Source: Pseudoduganella rivuli (GTDB lineage: Bacteria > Pseudomonadota > Gammaproteobacteria > Burkholderiales > Burkholderiaceae_D). From it: a DNA stretch of 64,000 bases. The position numbers were made by a program, and so were the translations under genes. Positions 1 to 14,612 of the stretch are shown here, piece after piece; positions within the stretch are counted from its first letter, which is position 1; every line of letters starts with the position of its first letter. Where the stretch lies: assembly GCF_009674485.1 (NCBI RefSeq), contig NZ_WKJJ01000001.1, positions 234,265 to 298,264 of the forward strand. The letters are read 5' to 3'. The notes under the pieces were generated by a model, which ran no database searches, was not told the DNA's origin, and was given only the letters and a program-made list of their open reading frames with translations.

Positions 1-5328
<5,328 letters not shown>

Positions 5329-5346
5329 GTTAACTTCCTTATACTG

Positions 5347-5384
5347 AAAAAAAATACGGAGGCGCCATTGCAGCCGGCGCCCCC
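5347..5384 (-). terminator. Intrinsic terminator after the lyase lipoprotein gene
   Basis: On the minus strand a 9-bp stem (5376-5384 pairing with 5358-5366, one G-U pair) encloses a 9-nt loop and is followed by GTA and eight T residues (5347-5354). It lies directly after the lyase stop codon and just before the ribosome-binding site of the GH42 gene. Confidence 0.85.
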
Positions 5385-5406
5385 TGACAACCGGCTCAAC
5401 CGCCCA

Positions 5407-7605
5407 TCAACTGTTGTAGAGCGCCAGCACGTCCGCAGCGCTCAGCGCACCCCGGTAAATGCGGAAATCGTCGATCTTGCCGTTGAAGTAAGGGTCGGAA
5501 TATTGCGAACGGCCGATCCAGTTCTGGCTGGTGCTGCCCATGCGGAAAGGCGCGTGGAACATATTGGTGTTGCTGGCCACGCTTGCGCCGTTGATGTACA
5601 TGGTGCCGGTGTTGCCGGACAGCGTGACCGCCACGTGCACCCACTGCCCGGTCGGCAGCGCCGCCGTGTGGTTGATACCCAGCTCCCCCTTCCCACCGTT
5701 GATGGTGATGGCGAAGCGCGCCACGCCGCCACCGTTGCGCGGCGTCAGGAACATGTACTGGCCAGTGCCGTCACCGAAGTCGAAGATGCGCTGCCAGTTG
5801 CTCGACGTGTTCCAGTAGACCCAGGTCGCGATGGTGAAGTCGCCGACGTCGGTCATGAGGTTGGCCGGCAGGCTGACGTAACCGGTGCTGCCGTTCAGCG
5901 AAACAGCATTGTTTTTCTTGCCGGCGACCCAGCTGGCGCCGCCGATCAGGGTGCCGGTATGGCCCAGTCCTGTCGCATCGGCGGCGGTGGTGCCGCTGCT
6001 GGCGTCAAACGTGAGGTACGTATGCAGCGGTTTGCCGGTGATCACGGTGGCCTGGTTCGATACCGCAGACTCGACGCCAGAGATCATCGCTGTCACCACG
6101 TAATAATTGGTGCCGGTTGGCGCGCTGGTGTCGGTATAGGTCAGCAAGTCCGTGATGCCGGTCTGGATCGTCGTGTACGGGCCGCCCGATACCGTGGCGC
6201 GCTTGACGTTGTAGCTGGTCGCATAGGCGCTACCCCACCACGACAGCACCGGCGCGCCGGCATTCACGTAACCGGTCAGGCCGCTCGGCAAGGCGCCGGT
6301 GGCGATCGGGTCGCGTCCGCAGGTCAGTGTGCCCAGCCCCAGCTGATCGTAGCCGCCGCTGGTCGAACCCAGGCCGCCGCCTTCCGGCTGCACCACCAGC
6401 GCGAACTGCTTGGAATATGGCGCCGCCAGCCCCATGCGGTTGACATAGTGGTTGTACACCAGCGCCCAGCAAGCCCGTCCGATGCCTTGCGATCCGGTGG
6501 CAAAGACGGTCTGGTTGACGTTGTCAACGTTGTTGTAGGTCACGTAGGGCACGGTGTAATACGTGGTGCCGGACTGGATCAAATTCGACTTGGCGACATA
6601 TTCCGCGCCGGCCAGGAAGCGGTTGTTGTCGTAGCCGTACAAGTCGACGCCCTGGTTCCACGCCATTTCGCAGATGGCGCCGCCCAGCACGATGCCGAGC
6701 GTGGCGTGGCCCTGGTCGCGGCCCGCCTCTTGCCACTGGCCGAGATAGCCCGGATGCAGGTAATACACGGCCTTGAAAATGCGGCCATTGCCGCCGCCGC
6801 TCTTGAAGTAATTGACGGCTTCATCGAACTTGGCGCCGTCGTCACACAGCACGCCGATGGCCATGATGCTGGCAATCGCGCACAAATCCCAGTTGGCCCA
6901 GTAATGGGTCCACTCGGTGCCGTTGTGGCCGACCAGGAAGTCGTGGCAGATCTGGTAGAACTTGGTCGACATCATGGTCTTGAAGTTGGCCTGGTCGGTG
7001 GCCGCCCAGCCGCTGTAGCTGCGCATGATTTCCGCGGCGTTGGCGAACTCATAGCCATAAATACCGGCCGCCAGCAGCGCATTGGTGTCGCCTCCTATGC
7101 CCTGCAGTGGTATCCAGGCGTTCAGGATCGCCACGGCGGTATCGGCATAGGCGGTGTCGCCCGAGATTTTCCAACGCAGCGCACACTGGTAAGCGGCGCA
7201 CACGTCATGCATCAGCCTTGTGTAATTTTCCCCGTGCACGCCATCGTTCCCGCGGTACACCCAATCCTGCGGCGAAGCCACATAGGTCGACTGCGCGTGC
7301 CAATTGGTGATCAACAAGTTCCAGCTGCCGGACCATGGGCTGGTGGTGTACTTGGCAGCCATGCGCGCAAAATCGGCGTCCGTGTGCAGCAAGCCCGGGT
7401 GGACAAAGGGTGTGGGGGCGCCAGCGGCGCGCGGCGCCGGGGTGGACGCCAACGCCGCCAGCTGTTCACCGGCGCCGCCGCAACCGGCCAGCGCCAGCGC
7501 GCCCAGGCTATACAGAAAACTGCGGCGCGACACGTGTTGCAGCAGCATGGTGTCTGGATCGGAAGGGACGGCAACGGTATCGGTAGGATGGTTCTGCTTC
7601 ATCAT
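5407..7605 (-). CDS. Alginate-lyase-fold lipoprotein with Fn3 and LamG domains
   Basis: Probable polysaccharide lyase on the cell surface or in the periplasm, 732 residues. Residues 27-42 hold a twin-arginine pair (RRSFLYS) and a lipobox LALAGC, so Cys42 is probably lipidated. Residues about 70-430 match the alpha/alpha-toroid alginate lyase family. HYWANWDLC and GRDQGH (295-300) are the likely active-site region, and GRDQxH also occurs in the four giant proteins of this window. A fibronectin-III-like domain (about 445-522) and a LamG/concanavalin-like domain (about 528-732) follow and probably bind glycans. The ATG at 7605 has GGAG seven bases upstream. Substrate is unknown: the fold covers lyases for alginate, glucuronan and other uronates. 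It lies between two terminators, downstream of the PEP-CTERM gene. Confidence 0.85.
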   Translation of the reverse strand: MMKQNHPTDTVAVPSDPDTMLLQHVSRRSFLYSLGALALAGCGGAGEQLAALASTPAPRAAGAPTPFVHPGLLHTDADFARMAAKYTTSPWSGSWNLLITNWHAQSTYVASPQDWVYRGNDGVHGENYTRLMHDVCAAYQCALRWKISGDTAYADTAVAILNAWIPLQGIGGDTNALLAAGIYGYEFANAAEIMRSYSGWAATDQANFKTMMSTKFYQICHDFLVGHNGTEWTHYWANWDLCAIASIMAIGVLCDDGAKFDEAVNYFKSGGGNGRIFKAVYYLHPGYLGQWQEAGRDQGHATLGIVLGGAICEMAWNQGVDLYGYDNNRFLAGAEYVAKSNLIQSGTTYYTVPYVTYNNVDNVNQTVFATGSQGIGRACWALVYNHYVNRMGLAAPYSKQFALVVQPEGGGLGSTSGGYDQLGLGTLTCGRDPIATGALPSGLTGYVNAGAPVLSWWGSAYATSYNVKRATVSGGPYTTIQTGITDLLTYTDTSAPTGTNYYVVTAMISGVESAVSNQATVITGKPLHTYLTFDASSGTTAADATGLGHTGTLIGGASWVAGKKNNAVSLNGSTGYVSLPANLMTDVGDFTIATWVYWNTSSNWQRIFDFGDGTGQYMFLTPRNGGGVARFAITINGGKGELGINHTAALPTGQWVHVAVTLSGNTGTMYINGASVASNTNMFHAPFRMGSTSQNWIGRSQYSDPYFNGKIDDFRIYRGALSAADVLALYNS

Positions 7606-7648
7606 TCGTGTGCTCCAAAAAATGGGACAACATTAGACAGCAAGGGTT

Positions 7649-7681
7649 AAAACAGGGCGCGTACCGCACGCGACGCGCCCT
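7649..7681 (-). terminator. Intrinsic terminator after the first PEP-CTERM gene
   Basis: On the minus strand AGGGCGCGT (7681-7673) pairs perfectly with ACGCGCCCT (7662-7654) around a 10-nt loop, followed by G and TTTT (7652-7649). It lies between the PEP-CTERM stop at 7701 and the lyase lipoprotein start at 7605. Confidence 0.75.
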
Positions 7682-7700
7682 TGACAGCCGTGAGTGACGA

Positions 7701-8375
7701 TCAGCCGGCCAGCGCGGCAAGTTCGCTGCGCCCGCTACCGCCGGTGGCCGTGGCGCGGCCGCGCCGGCGCAACACCAGCACCAGCGCCCCCAGGCCCAGG
7801 CCCATCAGCGCCAGACCTGCCGGTTCGGGCACCACGCCCACGCCGCCATCCGACGTCAGGGCCGCCAGGCTGCCATTGCCACCATCCGTCAGCGACGGGG
7901 TCCACAGGAACGTGGCCAGCGCACCGGTCAGCGGGTCGGTCGCGCCCAGCACGGAAAAATCGTCGCCAAAGGCGGACACGGTGAACGCGGAGATGTAGCT
8001 GGTGGCCGCGTCATAGGCGCCGTCAAAGGTCAGGTCGAACGACAACGTGCTGCCGAAGTGCACGGACTGGAACAAATCGTTCGCCGTATCGTTGCGGAAC
8101 TTGTAACCGCCCGGCACCGTCGTCACGCCCCACGATTCCATGTAGGGATTGCTGTCGAAGCCCGTCAGGTTGGTGACGGTGGCGGTGGCCAGCGGCACGT
8201 TGGACGAGGCGCTCAGGTTCATGTCCAGGTAGCCGCTGGTCACGCCGAAGGCGGACGTGTCCAGCGAGACATGGATGACGGTGGCCGAAGCCATGCCACA
8301 GGTGGCCGCCAGGGTTAAGGCCAGCGTGATGCGTTTCAGCAGATTGACTGCCTGGTTTTGAAGATTGAAATACAT
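7701..8375 (-). CDS. PEP-CTERM sorted secreted protein (copy 1)
   Basis: Small exported protein of 224 residues. It has an N-terminal signal peptide (cleavage about residue 31), a beta-rich mature part and a C-terminal sorting signal at about 182-210: VVPEP, a hydrophobic helix, then RRRGR. That signal directs proteins to the exosortase/PEP-CTERM pathway, usually associated with exopolysaccharide. The gene starts only 12 bp after the stop of giant protein A and must be co-transcribed with it. The mature part is almost identical to the protein at 29512-30150, which also directly follows a giant gene, while signal peptides and C-terminal helices differ between the two. A 13-residue tail after the basic stretch is unusual for this signal. 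Function is unknown. Confidence 0.85.
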   Translation of the reverse strand: MYFNLQNQAVNLLKRITLALTLAATCGMASATVIHVSLDTSAFGVTSGYLDMNLSASSNVPLATATVTNLTGFDSNPYMESWGVTTVPGGYKFRNDTANDLFQSVHFGSTLSFDLTFDGAYDAATSYISAFTVSAFGDDFSVLGATDPLTGALATFLWTPSLTDGGNGSLAALTSDGGVGVVPEPAGLALMGLGLGALVLVLRRRGRATATGGSGRSELAALAG

Positions 8376-8387
8376 GGTAAGTCGTCC

Positions 8388-11300
8388 TTAGAGGTTGCCC
8401 TTGAACAGGGATGGCGTATAGCCGATGACGGCACGGTTCGGATTGCTGAAGGTCAGCGACACACTGGTGCTGGCGCCCGGGCTGAGCGAAGCCGGCAACG
8501 TCACGTAAGGCACGCCGCCGCTGCTGACGCCGGTGGCGTTGTCCAGCGTGACGCCGCTGGTCAGGCTACCCAGCGCGACCTGCAACGGGCCGGTCAAGGT
8601 CGACGCGGTGTTGTTGGTCACCGTCACGCTGCCCACGTACTTGCCGGTGGCGCGGTTCAGCGTGGCGCCGTACTGCGTGAACTTCACGCTGCCAGTCAAA
8701 TCGATCGGGCCGATATTAATGGCCAGCGATTGCGCCGCTTCCGCATTGCCCGCCTTGTCCACGCTACCGAATTGCACCGTGTGCGTACCCTTGTCGCTCA
8801 GCACCACCGCGTTGCCGCTTTGCTGCGCGCCGCCATCGACCTTGAACCAGGTGCTGGCGCCGGCGTTGGTGTCGGCGGCGGTGAAGCCCAGCGACACGTC
8901 GGAGCTGTACCAGCCATTGGCCGGCATGGCCGGGTTGCTGGTCACCGTGGTGACCGGCGCGCTCTTGTCGATGATGACGCTGGCGCTCCTGGCTTGCTCG
9001 ACGTTGCCCGCCTTGTCCACGCTCCAGTACGACAGCGCGTACGTGCCCTCGGCGCTGAAGACCGCCGCGTTGCCGGTTTGCTGCGCGCCGCCGTTGACCT
9101 TGAAGTACGTCGCAGCGGTGCCGGAGCTGTTGTCGGTCACGGCGAACGTTACCGTGGTATCGGTGTTCACCGGCACTTTCGGCGCGTTGTCGGTGGTGAC
9201 CGGCGCCGCGGTGTCGGCGCCCTGCACGGTGCCGTGGAAGCGTACCTCGTTGAGGTTTCCATACCAGTTGGAGCCGTTCCAGATCTTGATGTAACGGTAT
9301 GGCACGCCGCCGGTGACCGGGAAGGTCTGCCATTCCAGTGTGGAGGCGGCCGCCGACGTCAGCGTGGTCCAGTTGACGTTGTCATTCGACCCCTGCACCA
9401 CCGTGTACCGGGCGCGGGTGTAGAGCGAATCCTGCCGCGCCAGCAGTTCAACCCCGGTCAGCGTGGCCTGGTTGCCCGCCTTGAAGTCGAACGTGATGGA
9501 GCCGCTGGTGCCGCTGGTGCCCAGGCGATAATCGGAGCCCGTGCTGGCGATGCCGTCGAACAGGTAGTTCGTGATCGACAAGGTGCTCGCGGCGGTCCGG
9601 CCCGACGTGGTGTCGATCAGCGTGGCGATGCTGGTCACGTTCTTGATCACGTCCGACTCGTCGACCAGGTACAGCGCGCTGGCGTCGCTCACCGCGCTGA
9701 GCGGGTAGCCGGTCTTGCCCGTGGCCGTCTTGTACTGGACCTCGAATTTCACCAGGCCCGGCGCGGTGCCTTGCGGCAGCGTGGCGGTGGCGATGAAGTT
9801 GATGTTGTCCGTGGTGGTGACGGTGGCCGGCACGCCCTGGATGGTGGCGGTGACGTTGTTGACCGCTTCCTTGGCCGAGAAGGCCAGTTTCACGGTGTTG
9901 CCGGGCACAATGCGGTTGCGCAGCGCCTGGGGGGAACTGATCGAGGCGGTTGATATCAGCGCGGTCGACTCGACCACGCCGTACAGCTTCAGCTCGTTCA
10001 TGTTGCCATACCAGTTGCCGCCATTGTAGGCCCGGATGTAGCGGTAAGGCGTGTTGTTGGTGATGGACAGGGTCTGCCACTCCAGCGTCCCCGTCGCCGG
10101 GCTGGAAATCGTTTCCCAGGTCGTATTGTCATTCGATCCCTGGAGCACGGTGCCATTGATACGGCCGTAGAATGTGTCCTGGCGGGCAAGGATTTCCGCC
10201 CGGGCCAGTTGCACCGTGCCGCCGCCCTTGAAATCGAACTTGACCCAGCCGCCATAGCCGCTGCCGCTGATGCGGTAATCCGTGCCGGTGGTGATGTTGT
10301 TATCGAACAGGTAGCCGGCCACGGTCAACAGGTCGGTCCCCGTCCTGCCGTTCGAGTCGGTCACCGTGGTGATGGCAACCGGATTGGCGATCATGCCAGT
10401 TTCATTGACGAAGACCAGCGACGTGGCGTCGGTGGTGAACAAGGTCGGCTCGGCATCCACGCCGTCGGCGGTCTTGTAGTTGATCAGGAACTTCACTTCG
10501 CCTTCCGCCACGCTGTTATTGGCTACCCAGGAGGCGGTCCAGGTCAGGTTATCGGTGGTGGTCACCGTGGCGGGCTGGCCCTGCACCGTCGCCACCACAT
10601 TGTTGATCGCCTCGCTCGACTTGAAGGTCACCTTGACGGTATTACCGGCGACCACCCGTTTCCGCATCGCCTGGTCCGAGCTGATCGTCACGGACGTGAG
10701 CTTGTTGATGGTCGGCGAGCGTGTGCCGAAAATCCGGAACTCGGTCATCTCAAAGATGGCGTACGGCTGATACACGGGGACGAACGGCTCAAGCATTTGC
10801 AACTTCAGGAACCGGAACTTGGTACTCTTGACTTCTTCAGAGACCGGCAAATCCTGCATGTTGTCTTCCCTGGTGGACAGGCCTGGGGTCAGACGGGTCC
10901 AGTTTTCCTTGTCGTTGGAGCCGAAGATGGCAACACCACCGGCACGTTCCGGGAAGGGCCCGACCGTGCGCAGCTTGAAATCATTGACGGCAACCTTGAA
11001 ACTTGGTCCGAGGTCGATGTTAAAGGCCAGGTTCGGCCCCCATCCGCCCGCGGTGTCCTGGTTGTTGTCCACCAGGTTGTCGAGGCTGGTGAAGTCCGAA
11101 CTGACAAACATCTTGCGGAAGTCCAGGCTGCCATCGCTCAGCAGCGGGTTGATTTCAATCAGCCCCGCGGCCGCGGTCCGCAATGCCGCCAGCTTCTGGT
11201 AGAACACATCGTCGGTTGCGGAGCCGATCACGCTCATCATGTCGGCGTATGCGGCGTTGTAGGCCGGCAGCGTCGATTCGACATAGGGCGTGCCCGACTT

Positions 11301-13370
11301 GTATGGAGCATTGGCCCGATCGACCGCACCCTGCCGGCTCGCATCGACGATCACCGTGACGGTTTTCATTGTCACCGTGGTGCCGTCCGACGCGCTGACA
11401 TAGAAGGTGTAGGTGCCGGCCTGGGTCGGATTCCACGAGAATGCGCCGGTGGCCGTGTTGAAGGACGCGCCCGCGGGCAGGTTGTCGGCCTGGTAGGTGA
11501 CGGTTTCGCCGGCGCCGGGGTCGGTTGCAGACAGATCCAGGGCGACTGGCTGCGTCGTTCCCGCATAGCTGTAGAGCGTCTGGTCAGCCGTGCCGATGGT
11601 GAACACCGGCGGCGTCAGCAAGGTGCTGGCCATGACGTTGACATGATCGACGTCGACCGTGGTGCCGTTGCCGGTAAACGTGAGCGGTATGAAATCATCC
11701 ACATTGCCCGTGAAGATCACGTAGCGCCACTGGCCATGCGTGTCGGGCAAGGGAATGGTTTTTCCGTAATTGTCCATCAACGCCATGCCATTGGTGCGGA
11801 TACGGATGCCGTAGTAGGTCGCGCCATAGCCATAGCTATAGACTGAAAACTTCGTACCTTCCGGCGCCGCGGTGGCCCGGATAAAGGTCGCGGAGCCGTC
11901 GTTCATGACGGCCGAGCGGTTATCCAGCGCCCTGAAGCGGTCCTCCACTTCGCGGTACGGATCGGTAGTGGGCTTCGCCAGATACTGCCCCCCTTCGGCT
12001 TCGGCCGCCTTGGGAATGCCTATCCAGAAATCGCCGCCGCCATCCTTGCTGTCCCAGCCGTACCCGTTCCGGTCCAGGAAGAACTTGTTGAAGTAGGGTG
12101 CGCGTTGCGCGAGGTCGACGCCTCGCGTGTACTTGTAGTAATAGTACGGTTCCGCTTGGTTTGTTCCAGACCTGCCGCGATATGCCCACGAGACGTTCTT
12201 ATAAACAATGGTCGGGTTGCCAGCTTCGTCAGTATGCGAGGCGGTCGGGACCCAGGGGATATCGACACCAGTCATGTAGCCGCCAAACTGTTCGGTGGCG
12301 TCGAGGATGCGGTCATTCAGGAATTCGTAGGGACCGACCGCATTTTCCGCAGTGGACACTGTGCCCGCCACCGGATCGACCTTGGTGCCCTGCGCCATCA
12401 TCAAACGCGCCAGGATGCCGGCATTGGTGATGTCGCCGCCCCCGTGGGCCTGGTCGCGTCCCATCTCGACGTGCTGCACCACGGGCGTCACCGCCTCGCC
12501 GGTCAGGTCGTTCCTGGTCACCAGGCGGAACATTTGCTTGATGGAGCCGGTCTGCCCCTGGTCCACCGCGTCCTTGTTGACGGTGAACCATTCGACCGCC
12601 TTGCTGTACGTGTCCCGGTCTTCGGCAAAGATCGCGCCGGTCATCGCGCCGATCGTCGTGTACAAGTGCTGGTTCATGAACCGGCAATTGCAGCTATTGA
12701 AGGTTTGGACTACCGGCAGCACCAGGTTGGTGGTGAACTTGGTGGTATCGTCATCGGTCCATGCCAGCGCCGGCGTCTGCGTGCTGGTATAGCGCAGGAT
12801 TTCCGCCCCGCTCAACATCTTTTGCAAGGGAATGCCGGTGTGGATATGGGAATCGACGAAATACGCGTACTGGGCCGGATCCATCTTCTCGTACAAACGG
12901 ATGATCTGCATGGCGTTGGCGCGATAGGTTTCGTCGCCGGTCACGAAGTACAGCACGGCCTGTGTATACACCGTGTTGCCATCGGCGATGAACGCCGAAT
13001 TCATTCCCTGCGAAGCGAGGCCGTAGTAGCGCGGCTGCGTGGGATCAGTGCCGATGTTCTTGATCGCCGGCGTCTTCGAGGCCGCGGAGGACAGCAGCAT
13101 GTTGTTGAAATAGGTATTCCAGGGTTCTTTTTGCGAGCGCACCTGGGCCCGCATGTTTTCCAGCTGCTCTTTCGTGAAGCCGATGCCGGGATGCCGGAAA
13201 CCGCTGGAGTCGACCCGCTCGCTGAGCGTTGGCTGATAACTGGTGGCCAGCGTCTGGATTGTGTCCGCGGCGTAGGCGGTCCCGACCTGCAGTGGCAGGA
13301 TTGTCGCGACGATGCTTGCCGCAAGGGCGATCCGGGTAAGGCGCAGGACCGACGTTTCAAATCTTCTCAT
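8388..13370 (-). CDS. Giant secreted multidomain lyase-like protein A
   Basis: Secreted protein of 1,660 residues, one of four paralogues here. Layout: signal peptide 1-34 (ending AYA); alginate-lyase/heparinase-like alpha/alpha-toroid about 35-470; beta-sandwich 475-585; putative Ig domain (GETVTYQADNLPAGASF) 590-675; FIVAR-like helical segment 678-737; discoidin (F5/8C) domains about 745-885, 985-1135 and 1243-1382 with Ig-like modules between them; two OmpL47-type repeats 1388-1553; conserved C-terminal beta domain 1557-1660. Candidate catalytic residues, conserved in all four copies, are Asn233 and His235 in RFMNQHLY, GRDQAH (304-309) and HIH at 175-177. GGAGGGG precedes the ATG. The lyase call rests on fold-like motifs, and the substrate is unknown. 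It heads an operon with the PEP-CTERM gene and has an upstream LacI-type operator. Confidence 0.85.
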   Translation of the reverse strand: MRRFETSVLRLTRIALAASIVATILPLQVGTAYAADTIQTLATSYQPTLSERVDSSGFRHPGIGFTKEQLENMRAQVRSQKEPWNTYFNNMLLSSAASKTPAIKNIGTDPTQPRYYGLASQGMNSAFIADGNTVYTQAVLYFVTGDETYRANAMQIIRLYEKMDPAQYAYFVDSHIHTGIPLQKMLSGAEILRYTSTQTPALAWTDDDTTKFTTNLVLPVVQTFNSCNCRFMNQHLYTTIGAMTGAIFAEDRDTYSKAVEWFTVNKDAVDQGQTGSIKQMFRLVTRNDLTGEAVTPVVQHVEMGRDQAHGGGDITNAGILARLMMAQGTKVDPVAGTVSTAENAVGPYEFLNDRILDATEQFGGYMTGVDIPWVPTASHTDEAGNPTIVYKNVSWAYRGRSGTNQAEPYYYYKYTRGVDLAQRAPYFNKFFLDRNGYGWDSKDGGGDFWIGIPKAAEAEGGQYLAKPTTDPYREVEDRFRALDNRSAVMNDGSATFIRATAAPEGTKFSVYSYGYGATYYGIRIRTNGMALMDNYGKTIPLPDTHGQWRYVIFTGNVDDFIPLTFTGNGTTVDVDHVNVMASTLLTPPVFTIGTADQTLYSYAGTTQPVALDLSATDPGAGETVTYQADNLPAGASFNTATGAFSWNPTQAGTYTFYVSASDGTTVTMKTVTVIVDASRQGAVDRANAPYKSGTPYVESTLPAYNAAYADMMSVIGSATDDVFYQKLAALRTAAAGLIEINPLLSDGSLDFRKMFVSSDFTSLDNLVDNNQDTAGGWGPNLAFNIDLGPSFKVAVNDFKLRTVGPFPERAGGVAIFGSNDKENWTRLTPGLSTREDNMQDLPVSEEVKSTKFRFLKLQMLEPFVPVYQPYAIFEMTEFRIFGTRSPTINKLTSVTISSDQAMRKRVVAGNTVKVTFKSSEAINNVVATVQGQPATVTTTDNLTWTASWVANNSVAEGEVKFLINYKTADGVDAEPTLFTTDATSLVFVNETGMIANPVAITTVTDSNGRTGTDLLTVAGYLFDNNITTGTDYRISGSGYGGWVKFDFKGGGTVQLARAEILARQDTFYGRINGTVLQGSNDNTTWETISSPATGTLEWQTLSITNNTPYRYIRAYNGGNWYGNMNELKLYGVVESTALISTASISSPQALRNRIVPGNTVKLAFSAKEAVNNVTATIQGVPATVTTTDNINFIATATLPQGTAPGLVKFEVQYKTATGKTGYPLSAVSDASALYLVDESDVIKNVTSIATLIDTTSGRTAASTLSITNYLFDGIASTGSDYRLGTSGTSGSITFDFKAGNQATLTGVELLARQDSLYTRARYTVVQGSNDNVNWTTLTSAAASTLEWQTFPVTGGVPYRYIKIWNGSNWYGNLNEVRFHGTVQGADTAAPVTTDNAPKVPVNTDTTVTFAVTDNSSGTAATYFKVNGGAQQTGNAAVFSAEGTYALSYWSVDKAGNVEQARSASVIIDKSAPVTTVTSNPAMPANGWYSSDVSLGFTAADTNAGASTWFKVDGGAQQSGNAVVLSDKGTHTVQFGSVDKAGNAEAAQSLAINIGPIDLTGSVKFTQYGATLNRATGKYVGSVTVTNNTASTLTGPLQVALGSLTSGVTLDNATGVSSGGVPYVTLPASLSPGASTSVSLTFSNPNRAVIGYTPSLFKGNL

Positions 13371-13430
13371 TATTCCCCTCCATTTTTATTGAACTGCCGT
13401 AAAAACCAGTGGCGCCATTCCGCCACGCTA

Positions 13431-13442
13431 GTTATCGATAAC
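13431..13442. promoter_or_regulatory. LacI-type operator upstream of giant gene A
   Basis: Perfect 12-bp palindrome GTTATCGATAAC, 61 bp upstream of the start of giant gene A and directly downstream of the LacI gene. The same sequence recurs at other intergenic sites in the window. Confidence 0.8.
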
Positions 13443-13472
13443 ATTCACCCAATATATTGCTTGCATGCTGAT

Positions 13473-13495
13473 GGCCGCATCGTCCGTTCGGACTA
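13473..13495 (-). promoter_or_regulatory. Conserved 23-bp promoter element upstream of giant gene A
   Basis: On the minus strand the core reads TAGTCCGAACGGACGAT. The 23-bp element matches 21461-21483 (upstream of the first GH51 gene) with one mismatch, and both lie 30-31 bp upstream of a perfect LacI operator in the same orientation. The core contains the dyad GTCCG-N2-CGGAC, so a dimeric activator site is plausible. Confidence 0.6.
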
Positions 13496-13508
13496 TGGAA
13501 ACAGGAAT

Positions 13509-14516
13509 TTAGTGCGCGGCACCTGCTGTCGTCGATTCGCGCTGGACCAGCGTGTAAGGCAGCACGCGGTGGCGCGGGCGCCCTGCATCCCTGATCGCAT
13601 CGATGGCCAGTTGCACCGCCGCGCGCGCCATCTCATCGACAGGCTGATGTATCGTGGTCAACCCGGGCCAGACCGACGCCGCGATCGGCATGTCGTCGAA
13701 ACCGCACACCGCCAGGTCTTGCGGCACGCGCAAGCCCATGCCCTGCGCCACTGAAACTACGGCCGCGGCCATGTCGTCATTGCAGGCAAAGATGGCCGAT
13801 GGCCGCTCCGGATGGTCCAGCAACTCGCGCGCCGCCGTCAATCCGGAACGATAGTTTCCCCCGCCTTGTGCCAAGCGTCCGGCACGCGTGCTCATGCCCG
13901 CCACGCTCATGGCATCAAGGTATGCCTGCAGGCGCAACTGGGCCGGCGCATGGCCCGGATCGCCCAGGATGAATGCGATATCGCTATGGCCGGCCGCAAA
14001 CAGGTGATGCATCATGGCTTTCGCCGCCTGGTAGTCATCGATGCGCACCGCATGAATATGGGCTGCAGGCCGGGCGCTGGCAACCGCCACGATCGGTACG
14101 CCAAGGTCGTCCAGCTGCTGGATCGACGCCTCCTGGTCGCACAGCGGAGGCGGTACCAGAAGGCAGGCCGCGCCGTTCTCGATCAGCCTGGCGGCCGCTG
14201 CGCGCTGGCTGTCGAGGTCGCCACATTTCTCCACGATGAGCTGGGCCCCCTGCTGGCTGCACTGGTCCGTCGCGCCCAGCAGGAAATCGCTGAGATAGGC
14301 CGCACCGGGACTGCCGCATAACATGCCGACACGCATGGTTCCCTTGCGCGCCGAGCGCGCCGCCTGGTTGACCTGATATTGCAACGCGGCGATGGCGGCG
14401 CTGACACGCTCGCGTGTCAGCTCATCGACATTGACACCGCCATTGATCACGCGCGAGACGGTCATCGCCGAGACGCGGGCCTTGCGCGCGACGTCATATA
14501 TGGTTGCTGCGCTCAA
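13509..14516 (-). CDS. LacI-family transcriptional regulator
   Basis: Repressor of 335 residues. The N-terminal LacI helix-turn-helix (about 3-24, TIYDVARKARVSAMTVSRVING) and hinge helix are followed by a periplasmic-binding-protein-like sugar-sensing domain (about 60-330). It probably binds the palindrome GTTATCGATAAC: one perfect copy lies 38 bp upstream of its own start and another between it and giant gene A, so it is probably autoregulated. Further copies precede the GH51, GH43-like and giant lyase genes. The effector is unknown; arabinose, galactose or an oligosaccharide derived from them would fit the regulon. The ATG at 14516 is the natural start because the HTH begins at once. Confidence 0.92.
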   Translation of the reverse strand: MSAATIYDVARKARVSAMTVSRVINGGVNVDELTRERVSAAIAALQYQVNQAARSARKGTMRVGMLCGSPGAAYLSDFLLGATDQCSQQGAQLIVEKCGDLDSQRAAAARLIENGAACLLVPPPLCDQEASIQQLDDLGVPIVAVASARPAAHIHAVRIDDYQAAKAMMHHLFAAGHSDIAFILGDPGHAPAQLRLQAYLDAMSVAGMSTRAGRLAQGGGNYRSGLTAARELLDHPERPSAIFACNDDMAAAVVSVAQGMGLRVPQDLAVCGFDDMPIAASVWPGLTTIHQPVDEMARAAVQLAIDAIRDAGRPRHRVLPYTLVQRESTTAGAAH

Positions 14517-14554
14517 TCTGTTCTCCGTTACGATCAGTTGGATCGCTGAAATTG

Positions 14555-14566
14555 GTTATCGATAAC
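14555..14566. promoter_or_regulatory. LacI-type operator upstream of the LacI gene
   Basis: Perfect GTTATCGATAAC in the 93-bp gap between the LuxR stop and the LacI start, consistent with autoregulation. Confidence 0.75.
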
Positions 14567-14595
14567 ATTTTTTTATGCTTCAGCTTGCTTTTTTT

Positions 14596-14612
14596 ATCGT
14601 CCGCTCGGGCTA
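14596..14612 (-). promoter_or_regulatory. Third, weaker copy of the GTCCG-N2-CGGAC promoter element
   Basis: On the minus strand TAGCCCGAGCGGACGAT matches the 17-bp core of the elements at 13479-13495 and 21461-21477 at 15 positions and also lies upstream of a perfect LacI operator (29 bp away, against 35-36 bp in the other two). It overlaps the stop codon of the LuxR gene. Confidence 0.4.
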